In this document: positions 1-8,700 of the stretch, in pieces
Layout of the letters: each line of letters begins with the position of its first letter
How positions within the stretch are numbered: the stretch's first letter is position 1
Source: Pseudomonas fluorescens
Lineage (GTDB): Bacteria > Pseudomonadota > Gammaproteobacteria > Pseudomonadales > Pseudomonadaceae
Length of the DNA: 64,000 bases
Direction: 5' to 3'
NCBI RefSeq assembly: GCF_902497855.1
Contig: NZ_CABVHU010000016.1
Location: 89,074-153,073, forward strand
Made by a program: the position numbers and the translations under genes
The notes under the pieces: generated by a model
What the model saw: the letters and a program-made list of their open reading frames with translations, nothing else
What the model was told of the DNA's origin: nothing
The model's database searches: none

Positions 1-2316
1 TTGGGGCTGGGTGTCCTGATCGCCTTGATCGGGCTTGGCTTGGCCGGCGGCGGTGGTTATCTGATTTCGCTCGGCGGCAGCGCGTACTTCCTGCTGATGG
101 GCCTGGCGATGCTGGTGTCCGGGCTGATGATCGCCCGGCGAAAACCGCAGGGCGCATGGCTGTATGGCCTGGCGCTGATCCTGACGGCGATCTGGGCCGT
201 ATAGGACGCCGGGTTCGAATACTGGCCGCTCGTTTCGCGGGTGCTGACCTTCGCGGTGATCGGCCTGGTTGTCGCGTTGATCTACCCGACCCTGGTGCGT
301 GCCTCGGGCACGACTGCAGGCCGTGGCGCCTACGGCCTGGCTGGCATTCTGGGGGTGGGTGTCGTTGCGACGCTGGCCTACATGTTCGTGCCGACCCCTG
401 TGGTCAAGGCCAGCAGTGAGCCCGCGGTGACGCCGGTCGCTGCGGGCACTGAACAGAAAGACTGGGCGCATTGGGGCAACACCACCGCCGGCAACCGCTT
501 TGCCGCGCTGGACCAGATCAACAAAGGCAACATCGACAAACTGCAGGTGGCCTGGACCTTCCGCACCGGCGACATTCCGCAAAGCACCGGTGCCGGCGCC
601 GAAGACCAGAACACGCCGCTGCAAATCGGCGACACGGTCTACACCTGCACCGCCTACGGCAAAGTCTTTGCCCTGGATGCCGACACCGGCGCCCAGCGCT
701 GGAAGTTCGATCCGCAAGGTACCGCGCCCAACTGGCAGCGCTGCCGGGGGCTGGGTTACTCCGACGCGAGTGCCGCGCCTGCAGCCGAGCAGCCATCTGC
801 CTGTACCAAACGTCTGTTCCTGCCAACCGGCGATGCCCGCCTGATCGCGCTCAACGCCGAAACCGGCCAGCCGTGTGAAGAGTTTGGCAACAAAGGCACG
901 GTCGACCTGACCACCGACATGGGCGAAGTGAAGCCCGGTTATTACCAGCAGACCTCGACCCCGCTGGTGGCAGGGGACGTGGTGATCATCGGCGGCCGCG
1001 TGGCCGATAACTACTCCATCGGCGAGCCTCCAGGTGTGGTGCGTGCCTACGACGTGCGCAGCGGTGAGCTGGTATGGGCCTGGGATCCGGGTAACCCGAA
1101 CACCACCAAACGTCCGCCAGCCGGCGAAACCTATACCCGTGGCACCCCGAACGTCTGGTCGGCCATGTCCTACGATGCCCGTCTCGGTCTGGTTTACCTG
1201 CCAACCGGCAACGCCACGCCAGACTTCTTCGCCGGCCAACGCACGGAATTTGACGACAAGTGGAGTTCGTCCATCGTCGCCATCGACGTGAAGACCGGTC
1301 AGGTGCGCTGGCACTTCCAGACCACGCACCACGACCTGTGGGACTTCGACCTGCCGGCCCAGCCGCTGCTGTACGACGTGCCTGACGACAAGGGCGGCAC
1401 CCAGCCAGCCCTGGCGCAAGTCACCAAACAGGGCGAAATCTTCCTGCTCAACCGCGAAACCGGCGTGCCGATCGCCCGCGTCGAAGAGCGCCCTGTCCCG
1501 CAAGGCAACGTGCCCGGCGAACGCTACTCGCCGACCCAGCCGTTCTCGGTGGACATGCCGTCCATCGGCAACAAGACCCTGACCGAATCCGACATGTGGG
1601 GCGCCACGCCGTTTGACCAGTTGATGTGCCGCATCCAGTTCAAAGGCATGCGCCACGAAGGCGTCTACACCCCGCCGGGCATGGACCGCGCCTTGCAGTT
1701 CCCCGGTTCCCTGGGTGGCATGAACTGGGGCAGCGTCTCGGTGGATCCGAACACGAACTACATGTTCGTCAACGACATGCGCCTGGGCCTGGCCAACTAC
1801 ATGATCCCCCGCGACAAGATCGCCGCCGGGGCCAGCGGAATCGAAATGGGCGTGGTGCCGCAGGAAGGCACACCGTTCGGTGCCATGCGCGAACGCTTCC
1901 TCTCGGCGGCCGGCATTCCGTGCCAGAAACCACCGTTTGGTACCATGTCCGCCATCGACCTCAAGACTCACAAGCTGATGTGGCAGGTACCGGTTGGTAC
2001 CGTGCAGGACACCGGCCCGTTGGGTATTCGCATGCACCTGCCGATTCCGATTGGTATGCCGACCCTGGGTGCCTCTTTGGCGACTCAGTCGGGTCTGTTG
2101 TTCTTCGCGGGCACTCAGGATTTCTACCTGCGTGCTTTCGATACGGGCAATGGTAATGAGATCTGGAAGTCGCGTTTGCCGGTGGGGAGTCAGTCAGGGC
2201 CGATGACCTATGTTTCGCCGAAAACGGGCAAGCAGTACATTCTGCTGACTGTTGGCGGTGCGCGGCAGTCGCCGGATCGTGGGGATTATGTGATTGCTTA
2301 CGCCTTGCCTAAATAA
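1..2316 (+). pseudogene. gcd: Membrane-bound PQQ glucose dehydrogenase, 5' truncated by window edge and interrupted by in-frame TAG
   Basis: The product oxidises glucose to gluconolactone in the periplasm and passes electrons to ubiquinone through its membrane anchor. The reading frame is open from base 1, and about 25 N-terminal codons should lie left of the window. Three hydrophobic segments precede a TAG at 202-204. The same frame then resumes with two more membrane segments and the complete beta-propeller PQQ domain (DWAHWGN, FRTGDI, HHDLWDFDLPAQP, DMWGATPFDQL, ending AYALPK). In E. coli Gcd the corresponding residue is Trp (VWEVGF), so a single TGG to TAG change would explain the stop; the rest of the frame shows no decay. 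A GTG at 241 could restart translation, but the product would keep only two of five membrane helices, which predicts a wrong orientation for the catalytic domain. A recent nonsense mutation or a sequence error are both possible. The identification is secure; the inactive state is an inference. Confidence 0.85.
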
Positions 2317-2334
2317 AGGCTGAGCCCCTGTACG

Positions 2335-2364
2335 AAAAAGCCGCGCAATTGCGCGGCTTTTTTT
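2335..2364 (+). terminator. Rho-independent terminator after gcd
   Basis: A perfect GC-rich palindrome at 2341-2356 (CCGCGCAATTGCGCGG) is preceded by an A run and followed by eight T. It lies 25 bases after the gcd stop. Confidence 0.9.
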
Positions 2365-2463
2365 GCTGTGCGAATTGACCTGACGCCATCAACGGGACGT
2401 CAGGATGGACAGCGACAGTCACTCGTAGTCGAATGCGAAATCCAGGGATGCGAGGTGACGCAA

Positions 2464-3111
2464 ATGACGAAAAAGATGCCTCCCGCTGTACGGGACCATG
2501 CATTGCAGATTGCACATCACGAAATGGCGCACTACGTCATGGCCCGTGCCTTGGGGTTTGCAACGGGTGGCGTGACCCTGACAGTGACCATGGACTTGAG
2601 GCATCAAGGGGGCGCTATCATCACCTTGGCGCGGTCAATTTCGTCGGTAGATGCGATGAAAGAGTATTTGCAAGCCCGAATGATGGTCCTCTTGGCGGGC
2701 GCCATGGGGCAGACCTTATCTTCAACACATTCGCCCAGGAAACTCGTCGATAAGCCGAAAGCCACAATCATCCTCAAAGGAGGCCTTGGGGCGGAGCAGG
2801 ATTACGCAAAAGTAAGAGAGTTGCAGCAACTGCTACGCAACATCGCCTACCCCGATACAGATCTCGCGTCGTCTGATCGCATAACGGCGGAGCTTAAAGA
2901 GATTACTAATCGCGTGTGGCTGCGGACTCAAGAAATCGTGGAGGCGTTGGCCGATACGATTACCGAATTGGCATTGGCGTTGGTGGACGGCATGGTCATG
3001 GTGGAGCAGTGGGGAAGGGCGGGGGATACGTATGAGGTTGTGTTGACGGGGGGAATGCTTGAACGGCTGCGGTCGGTGCAGGCTATTCCGGCGTTAAAGG
3101 TTTGGACGTAG
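2464..3111 (+). CDS. Stand-alone M41-like (FtsH protease-domain-like) zinc metallopeptidase, hypothetical
   Basis: A 215-residue protein, not recognised by name. Residues 19-23 read HEMAH, a perfect HExxH zinc site. It is followed by ATGG at 33-36 and, after a helix ending LLAGAMG (76-82), by GAEQDYAKV (109-117). In FtsH (M41) peptidases the order is HEAGH, then a LLGGRxAE helix, then GAxxD whose Asp is the third zinc ligand; Asp113 would fill that role. There is no AAA ATPase domain, signal peptide or membrane segment, so it would be a small cytoplasmic peptidase. The start was chosen at ATG 2464 because GAGGTG lies seven bases upstream; an in-frame extension to 2368 runs into the gcd terminator. 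It stands alone between two terminators, suggesting an independently acquired gene. The fold assignment is an inference from the motif pattern. Confidence 0.65.
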   Translation: MTKKMPPAVRDHALQIAHHEMAHYVMARALGFATGGVTLTVTMDLRHQGGAIITLARSISSVDAMKEYLQARMMVLLAGAMGQTLSSTHSPRKLVDKPKATIILKGGLGAEQDYAKVRELQQLLRNIAYPDTDLASSDRITAELKEITNRVWLRTQEIVEALADTITELALALVDGMVMVEQWGRAGDTYEVVLTGGMLERLRSVQAIPALKVWT

Positions 3112-3278
3112 AAACGTTGGTTGCTCCAGTTTGAAACCAACGCTATTGTTGCGTCGTCAGCACAGACCGGAACCTTGGAAGCAAGGGGTGTTGATTTCGG
3201 TGGCGCAAGCCACTCCTAGCCAGTGAGCGGGATAAGCGGGAAACCGTGAAAGGAGAGGCCGATATTCAGATTCACAAG

Positions 3279-3309
3279 AAGCCTTGATGCGAAAGCATCG
3301 AGGCTTTTT
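3279..3309 (+). terminator. Rho-independent terminator downstream of the metallopeptidase gene
   Basis: Twelve-base arms at 3279-3290 and 3295-3306 (one G-T pair) flank a GAAA tetraloop, followed by a T run. It lies 168 bases after the nearest plus-strand stop, so a short untranslated or small RNA region could precede it. Confidence 0.75.
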
Positions 3310-3386
3310 GCTATCTATCAGGCGTCATTGCGTTGCATTTAGATCGTTGCCGAAGTGGGATGCAGCAGTCGCAATCCCGATCATGA

Positions 3387-3413
3387 CTTGAAAGCCCCGA
3401 CCGTTTCGGGGCT
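3387..3413 (-). terminator. Hairpin terminator of the DUF3077 gene
   Basis: Arms AGCCCCGA (3393-3400) and TCGGGGCT (3406-3413) form a hairpin 23 bases downstream of the minus-strand stop at 3436. The T-rich tail on that strand is weak. Confidence 0.6.
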
Positions 3414-3435
3414 CTTCCCGCTGCTTGATTCACCG

Positions 3436-3738
3436 TTATTTTTCGGATGCCATCCGAGCCGGCTCCCGCGTCAGCACCTTCACCACATCATCAATCACCG
3501 CTTTGCTCATCGTTGTCAGATAGTGCGCGGCCCATGCGTGGCGATCGGAGTCTTGGGCGTAGGCGGCATCGACGGTCAGGGATTTGGCGAGGAACAGCAG
3601 GTTGGAGGCTTGGGCCAGGGCGTCGGCGATGGGGACGTTGCGGCAGACGTGGAACAGCGGTTGGTCCGAGAGATACAGGAAGGGGGTGAAGCCGATGGTT
3701 TTCAGTTCTGAATGATCAGATGGATTTGCTTTTGTCAT
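3436..3738 (-). CDS. DUF3077 family protein
   Basis: A 100-residue protein of a small family common in Pseudomonas, of unknown function. The order of conserved features matches what I recall of the family: FxVC then a turn and DALAQASNLLFLA (central), followed by an amphipathic helix near the C terminus. There is no signal peptide or membrane segment. ATG 3738 is chosen because AGGAG lies five to nine bases upstream on the minus strand; an open extension to 4029 has no ribosome site and atypical composition. The gene stands alone, with a hairpin terminator after it and an unusual inverted repeat in its presumed leader (3792-3865). Confidence 0.75.
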   Translation of the reverse strand: MTKANPSDHSELKTIGFTPFLYLSDQPLFHVCRNVPIADALAQASNLLFLAKSLTVDAAYAQDSDRHAWAAHYLTTMSKAVIDDVVKVLTREPARMASEK

Positions 3739-4185
3739 GATGTAACTCCTTGGCTTAAAGAGCTGCCTCGTTCGTTTCCAAGCGAATGGGTGGCAGCTGT
3801 GCGCAGGTTGGAAACCGGGAGCCAAGGAAACCGGCACGTCCGAAGACGTCCCACGCACAGCTGCCATAACACTGAGTCGCAGCCGTAAAAACGTCTGGAG
3901 TCGTGATGGGACTGTTGCGCTTGACTTGACTAGACGGGTTTCCAAGCCCGATCGCTGAATGGTCAGCGACGTCCGGAGAGTATCCCGCCGAAGAAAAGCC
4001 CAACAAGGCATCAAAGTGCCCAAATGCAATTTTCGGAGTTTGCCTACAAGGTCCTAGGACGTCATCCGATATTTCGGCACCTTCAGTAAACAACACTTAA
4101 ACGCAAAACATGCAAACGGCTTGTATTTGAAGCTTCTTGACAGCATTTCGCGCGTGTCATCGATCTGCCATCGCTCAGCAGTCAA
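3739..4185. other. Intergenic stretch of 447 bases upstream of the DUF3077 gene
   Basis: No convincing gene was found: the open frames here are AT-poor shadows without ribosome sites. The only clear structure is the inverted repeat at 3792-3865. Bases around 4080-4140 are AT-rich and may hold promoters for either flank, but no consensus pair stands out. Confidence 0.5.
3792..3865. repeat. 12-bp inverted repeat in the presumed 5' leader of the DUF3077 gene
   Basis: GGCAGCTGTGCG at 3792-3803 is exactly complementary to CGCACAGCTGCC at 3854-3865, with 50 bases between them. The inner part contains its own short inverted repeat (GACGTCCGAAGACGTC-like). If transcribed with the minus-strand gene it would make a long stem-loop about 55 bases before the start codon. 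Its function is unknown. Confidence 0.6.
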
Positions 4186-4386
4186 TTGCGAGCCAGGCGC
4201 CACGTTCAGGATCGATCGAAACTCTCGTTAACAATTTCAGCACGGAGCGAGGGTGGTCGGACGGCCTTTTTAGCTCATAAAGTTATTCCCTTGAGATCAT
4301 ATTCTCGAAGGGCATATTGCCTGGCGGATAAATTGTCTGATGCATATTTGAAAACACTGCGCAAAGAGGGCCGCAATGATGGCTAA
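4186..4386 (+). pseudogene. Remnant of a RelE/ParE-type toxin (C-terminal end only)
   Basis: Only the last 20 or so codons look like a known family. LADKLSDAYLKTLRKEG matches the C-terminal helix of small RelE/HigB-like toxins (typically IADRLYDxHLxxLKKEG) that sit directly before an XRE antitoxin. The normal toxin is about 110-120 residues; here the frame upstream is short and does not show the core strands, so the 5' part seems lost or replaced. It ends inside the antitoxin start (stop 4384-4386, antitoxin ATG 4376 or 4379), the usual overlap for such pairs. Confidence 0.55.
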
Positions 4387-4606
4387 GAAATTTGCTGAAC
4401 TTCAAGCTCGCATGACGCCGGAATCTCGAGCTAATGTAGAGCAGCAGTACCAAAAGCATCTGAAAGAAATGCCCCTGCACCAGTTGCGTAAGGCCCAAGA
4501 GTTGAGCCAAGAGACCTTGGCCAAAACGCTGCACATCAACCAGGCTACGATCTCCAGGATGGAGCGACGTACCGACATGTACATCAGTACGCTGCGCGAC
4601 AGGTAA
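4379..4606 (+). pseudogene. Truncated XRE-family antitoxin
   Basis: The 75-residue product begins MAKKFAEL and contains a helix-turn-helix of the XRE/HigA type (MPLHQLRKAQELSQETLAKTL, then the recognition helix QATISRMERRTDMY). Full-length relatives run to about 100 residues, continuing after STLR with a conserved HIEAMGG segment and a short tail. Here the frame stops right after STLRDR at 4604-4606, so about 25-30 C-terminal residues are missing. The ribosome site is AAAGAGGG just upstream. With the damaged toxin before it, the module looks dead, although the DNA-binding part could still fold. Confidence 0.7.
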
Positions 4607-4669
4607 AGATCGAAAACTTTGCAAGCTGAGCAATAAAAAAGCATCTGCAAAACCCAATCGCCAAATACG

Positions 4670-4697
4670 AAAAAGCCGCGCATTTAGCGGTTTTTTT
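4670..4697 (+). terminator. Terminator after the toxin-antitoxin remnant
   Basis: An A run, then a short CCGC/GCGG stem (4676-4679 with 4687-4690), then seven T. The stem is short, so it is moderately strong at best. Confidence 0.65.
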
Positions 4698-4845
4698 GTT
4701 TGTCTCGTCCAAAAATCAGATGCGTATCTATTTCAGGACGCGTGATGGGCATCATTTTCGGAAGCGTCTGACATACACGGCGGCGGTCTCTTGTTGATCA
4801 TTGGTTCTTTTTCGTGGCGTCGAGCCTTGGCTAGAGGTTGGCGGA

Positions 4846-5391
4846 ATGGAGACCGAAGTGACCGCCTATTTTCCAGTGCTGATCATTGGTGATCAGACTT
4901 ACGATTTTGCTCACCTTGAACCGTTCACCTTCACGATTGCGAGTCAGTTGGCCGGGCGTGATTTGCGCGTGCACGTCACTTTTTCGAGCCACTGTTTCAG
5001 CCAGGGTTACGATCAGGCGACGCATCCGGTCGGGGAGCCGATCATTCTCGACGGTGCCGGACGACCGCGCACTTTCTGTGCAATCCGATTCCGGTTGTCA
5101 TTGGAACTGCCGACGGTGATCCAGGGGTTAAACCATCCCCGGTCCAAAGTCCGTGAGACCGCTGCGCGGCGCAACTGGGCATACTCTATGACGATTCAGG
5201 ACCCGGCCGGGCCTTACCACGTGTTCTTTGAGATACGTCGTGCCGCCAAGGAAAAGCCGCAGGATCTTAATCTGGTAGTTGAGAGTGCTTACCACCAAAC
5301 CGAACAGCCGCCGAGGCTGCTGGGCAAGATGGGGTTTATTTTGCTGTGCGGTAAGGTCTACCTGCGGCAAGCGAGCTCGACCAAGCGCTAG
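4846..5391 (+). CDS. Hypothetical protein, unrecognised family
   Basis: A 181-residue soluble protein without signal peptide or membrane segment. Its motifs are YFPVLIIGDQTYDFAHLEPF near the N terminus, FSSHCFS, the central TARRNW-like AARRNWAYSMTI, PYHVFFEIRR and a C-terminal LLCGKVYL. I recall similar proteins in Pseudomonas accessory regions, but no function. ATG 4846 (METEV) is preferred over the TTG at 4801 because AGAGG lies nine to thirteen bases upstream. The gene is flanked by terminators on both sides and stands alone, like its neighbours in this pocket. Confidence 0.65.
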   Translation: METEVTAYFPVLIIGDQTYDFAHLEPFTFTIASQLAGRDLRVHVTFSSHCFSQGYDQATHPVGEPIILDGAGRPRTFCAIRFRLSLELPTVIQGLNHPRSKVRETAARRNWAYSMTIQDPAGPYHVFFEIRRAAKEKPQDLNLVVESAYHQTEQPPRLLGKMGFILLCGKVYLRQASSTKR

Positions 5392-5401
5392 GGGCTGAAA
5401 C

Positions 5402-5428
5402 GAAAAAAGACGCCGTAGGCGTCTTTTT
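5402..5428 (+). terminator. Terminator after the 181-residue hypothetical gene
   Basis: AAAAAAGACGCC, a short GTA loop and GGCGTCTTTTT form a strong hairpin with A and T runs on both sides, 11 bases after the stop. It could work in both directions. Confidence 0.85.
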
Positions 5429-5579
5429 CGATTCGGTAAAGCAGATCCGGACACCACTTGCGAACCGCCTTGCGCGGTTACAGCTTTCGCTGCTGGGAAG
5501 CGCTCAATCTCATCCGGTCAGTCGCTTCGACGAGTCAAATCTAATGAAAGTAAATATTCACGTCAATCATTAATTCGTC

Positions 5580-5606
5580 GAAAGCCGCGCATTGCGCGGC
5601 TTTCTT
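5580..5606 (-). terminator. Terminator downstream of the tRNA gene
   Basis: The palindrome AAAGCCGCGCATTGCGCGGCTTT (one central mismatch region) lies directly after the CCA end of the minus-strand tRNA. On that strand the hairpin is followed by TTTCG rather than a long T run. Confidence 0.7.
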
Positions 5607-5609
5607 GTT

Positions 5610-5686
5610 TGGTGGGCCCACACGGACTTGAACCGTGGACCAAAGGATTATGAGTCCTCTGCTCTAACCAACTGAGCTATAGGCCC
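5610..5686 (-). tRNA. tRNA with CAT anticodon, probably tRNA-Ile2 (lysidine-modified) rather than elongator tRNA-Met
   Basis: A 77-base cloverleaf including an encoded CCA. It has acceptor arms GGGCCTA/TGGGCCC, a D-arm AGCTCAGTTGGTTAGAGC, an anticodon loop CTCATAA, and a T-arm GGTTCAAGTCC. The anticodon arm and variable region (GACTCATAATC..TTGGTC) resemble E. coli ileX, whose C34 is changed to lysidine to read AUA, more than the elongator metT. The CAT anticodon alone cannot decide; a TilS-recognition check would. Confidence 0.9.
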
Positions 5687-5701
5687 TCAGTAGGCCGCGG
5701 A

Positions 5702-8700
5702 TTATAGCGATGGTTTCCCGGCTGTGCTATCCGAAAAATCCAATTTGGCTGTACGAAGAAACGTCGCTGCGAATTCGGCTGGTTGCAATGGCAGGCTGAC
5801 GATGTAGCCCTGGATCTGTTCACAGCCCTCCGCGGTGAGGAATTGCTGCTGCGCGAGGGTCTCGACGCCCTCGGCGATCACGGTGAATTGCATGCTGCGG
5901 CCCAGGGCGATGATGGCGCGAACGATGGCTGCATCGTGGGGATCGTCCGGCAAGCCGCGGACGAAGGACTGGTCGATCTTGAGGATGTCCAGGGGCAGGC
6001 GTTTGAGGTAGCTCAGGGACGAGTAGCCGGTGCCGAAGTCGTCGATCGCCAGTTGCACGCCCAGGTGTTTGAGTTGATGCAGCACTGCCAGCGCTTCTTC
6101 GGCCTGGCTCATGATGAAGTTTTCGGTGATTTCCAGTTGCAGGAAATCAGGGCGCAGGCCGTTGTCCTTGAGCAATTGTTCGATGCGGCCGAGCAGGTTC
6201 GGCTGGCGCAGTTGCGCGCCGGCGAGGTTGACCGACAGTGGGCCGAGGCATTCGTAAACCTGGTTCCATTCGTACATCTGCCGGCAGGCGGTCTCGAGTA
6301 CCCAGTCGCCGATTTGCAGGATCATGCCGTTTTCTTCGGCCAGGGGAATGAAGTGCTCCGGCGGCACATCGCCGAAGGTCGGATGACGCCAGCGAATGAG
6401 TGCTTCAGCGCCGACCAGGCGATGGTTGTCCAGGCTGATCTTGGGCTGATAGTGCAGGAACAGTTCATTGCGTTCGATGGCGCGTCGCAGTTCGTGCTCC
6501 AGCGCGACGCGCTCGCTGGCTTGGGCGGTGAGGTCGCGGGTGTAGCTTTCGACCCGATTGCGCCCCTTGGCTTTGGAGCGATACATCGCCGCATCGGCGT
6601 TCTTGACCAGGGTGGCGACGTCACAGCCGTCCTTGGGGTAGAGGCTGGTGCCAATGCTGGCACTGATGAAAAACTCGTGCACGCCGGCCTGGAAGGGCGC
6701 GCTGAAGCAATTGAGCAGCTTGGTCGCGATGTTGTCGGCGTCGCTGGATTGCTGCAGGCCGGGGAGCAGGATGATGAATTCGTCGCCGCCCAGGCGCGCC
6801 ACGGTATCGATGTCGCGCAACTGTTCCTTGAGGCGCACGGCGATGCCTTTGAGCAACAGGTCGCCGACCGGGTGCCCCAGGCTGTCGTTGATGTGTTTGA
6901 AGCGGTCCAGGTCGAGGAACAGCACGGCGCCCTGGCCCCCGTTTTCCTGTTGGTTGTTGAGCGCGGTCAGCAGCCGGCTTTCGAACAGGGTGCGGTTCGG
7001 CAGGCCGGTCAACGGGTCGTGGTGCGCCTGGTAATCGAGCTTGGCCTGGGCGTGCTTGAGGCTGGAAATGTCCGCGAACACGGCCACAAAGTGGGTGATG
7101 AATTTGTCCCGGTTGCGCACCGCGCTGATGGTCAGCCAGCTCGGGTAGAGCTCGCCGTTCTTGCGTCGATTGGAAATCTCGCCCTGCCAATGCCCTTCGG
7201 CGGTCAGTTGGTGCCACATGGCGGCATAGAACGCGCTGTCGTGCAGGCCGGAGGCGAGCAGGCGAGGGGTGTGGCCCAATGCTTCGCTCTCGCTGTAGCC
7301 GGTGATTTCGGTAAACGCGCGATTGACCGCGCTGATGTGTTGTTGAGTGTCGGTGATCAACACCCCTTCGGCCGTGCTTTCGAACACGGTGGCAGCCTGT
7401 TGCAGTTTCTCCTGCATCAAGTGCCGCTCGGTGATGTCTCGGGCGATGGTCAGCATGCAATCTTCGTCGCCGATCGGCAGTGGCCGGCTGGAGACTTCGC
7501 AGAGGCGGATCTGGCCGTCGCTGCGGCGGATGTGGCAGCTGAAGTCGCGGACGAAACCGTCACGGTGCAGCAGGTCGAGCATCTGTTTGCGTTCGTTGAG
7601 GTTGACCCAGATCCCCAGCTCGAGCGCCGAGCGATCCACGGACATCGCGCTGTTGAAGCCGGTGATGCGACTAAACCCTTCGTTGACCTCCAGCAGCAAG
7701 CCGTCGCTTTGCCGGGACAGCAGCAAACCGTCGGGGGAGGCATGGAAAGCCTTGGCGAATTTCTCTTCGGAGGTTTGCAGCTGTTGTTGGGTTTCCTTGA
7801 GCTGACTGATGTCGCGCACGACGACCACCAGCGCAGGGGTGGTGTCGAGGTCGAAGGGTTCGGCGGAAATCAGGCCGGTAAACACTTGGCCATTGTTGCG
7901 GCGAAAGGGCATCTCCAGGTTACGAATGCTGCCGGCCTGCAACCGCTGCAACAAGCCCGGCCCGACGCCGGGGATGCCCCAGATGTTCAGGTCGGTGGCG
8001 GACCGGCCGATGACGTCTTCAGCCTTGAGGCCGATCTGTTCTTCGAACGCGTTGTTGACCTCCAGCAAACAGCCGTCGGAAAGCCGCGCGATGACCAGGA
8101 TGTCCGGGCATTGCTGGAATACCGAGGCGAACTTCTGTTCCGACAGGCGCAATGCTTCTTCGGTGCGCTTGGCATCGCTGATGTCGATCATCAGCCCGCG
8201 CATCACCGGTTCATGGCCGTGCTCGATCAGGCTGACGATGTCACGCACCCACAGACAACGGCCGTCGGCGGTGATGACCCGGTAATCGAGGGAATGATCG
8301 CGCCCGGCGAGGACTTCCTGATCGCAGAAGGTCTGGGCGCGGGTCAGGTCAGCGGGGTGAATGATGTTGCGCCAGAAGCCCGGAATCAGCCAGTGGGACA
8401 GGGGGTAGCCTAGCAGGGCCTCGGCATGGGGCGAGACGTAGCTGTAGGTGAAATCGGTGATCCTTGCTTCCCAGGCGATGGCCGAAAGACTTTCTACCAG
8501 TCCGCGGTAGTGGTATTCGCTGCTGCGCAACTCCTGTTCCAGATCGACCCGGCGGGCGATTTCCGAACTCAGCCGACGGTTGATCCGTATCACCACGGCC
8601 AGCACACTGATCAACAGCAGTAAACCGGGCAGGCCGTAAACCAGTACATCGGACCAGAACGTTCGATGATCGAGGACGTTGCCGACCCAGTGCTCCTGGA

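Larger units (their letters stand above)
3112..3435. other. Intergenic stretch of 324 bases with two terminators, no gene seen
   Basis: The stretch contains a small hairpin at 3115-3142 (8-bp arms CGTTGGTT/AACCAACG, no T run) just after the metallopeptidase stop. It also holds a plus-strand terminator at 3279-3309 and a minus-strand terminator at 3387-3413. I see no convincing reading frame or promoter. Confidence 0.6.

Noticed and set aside
3739..4029. 97-codon N-terminal extension of the DUF3077 gene
   Set aside because: A good ribosome site precedes the internal ATG at 3738, and the extension crosses the inverted repeat with no family match.
5610..5686. tRNA as attachment site of an integrated element
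   Set aside because: No second copy of the tRNA 3' end and no integrase were seen in the 3 kb on its accessory side.
5783..8413. 876-codon open frame on the plus strand
   Set aside because: Exactly antisense to rmcA, whose domains and motifs are intact; long antisense frames are expected in GC-rich DNA with third-position G/C bias.
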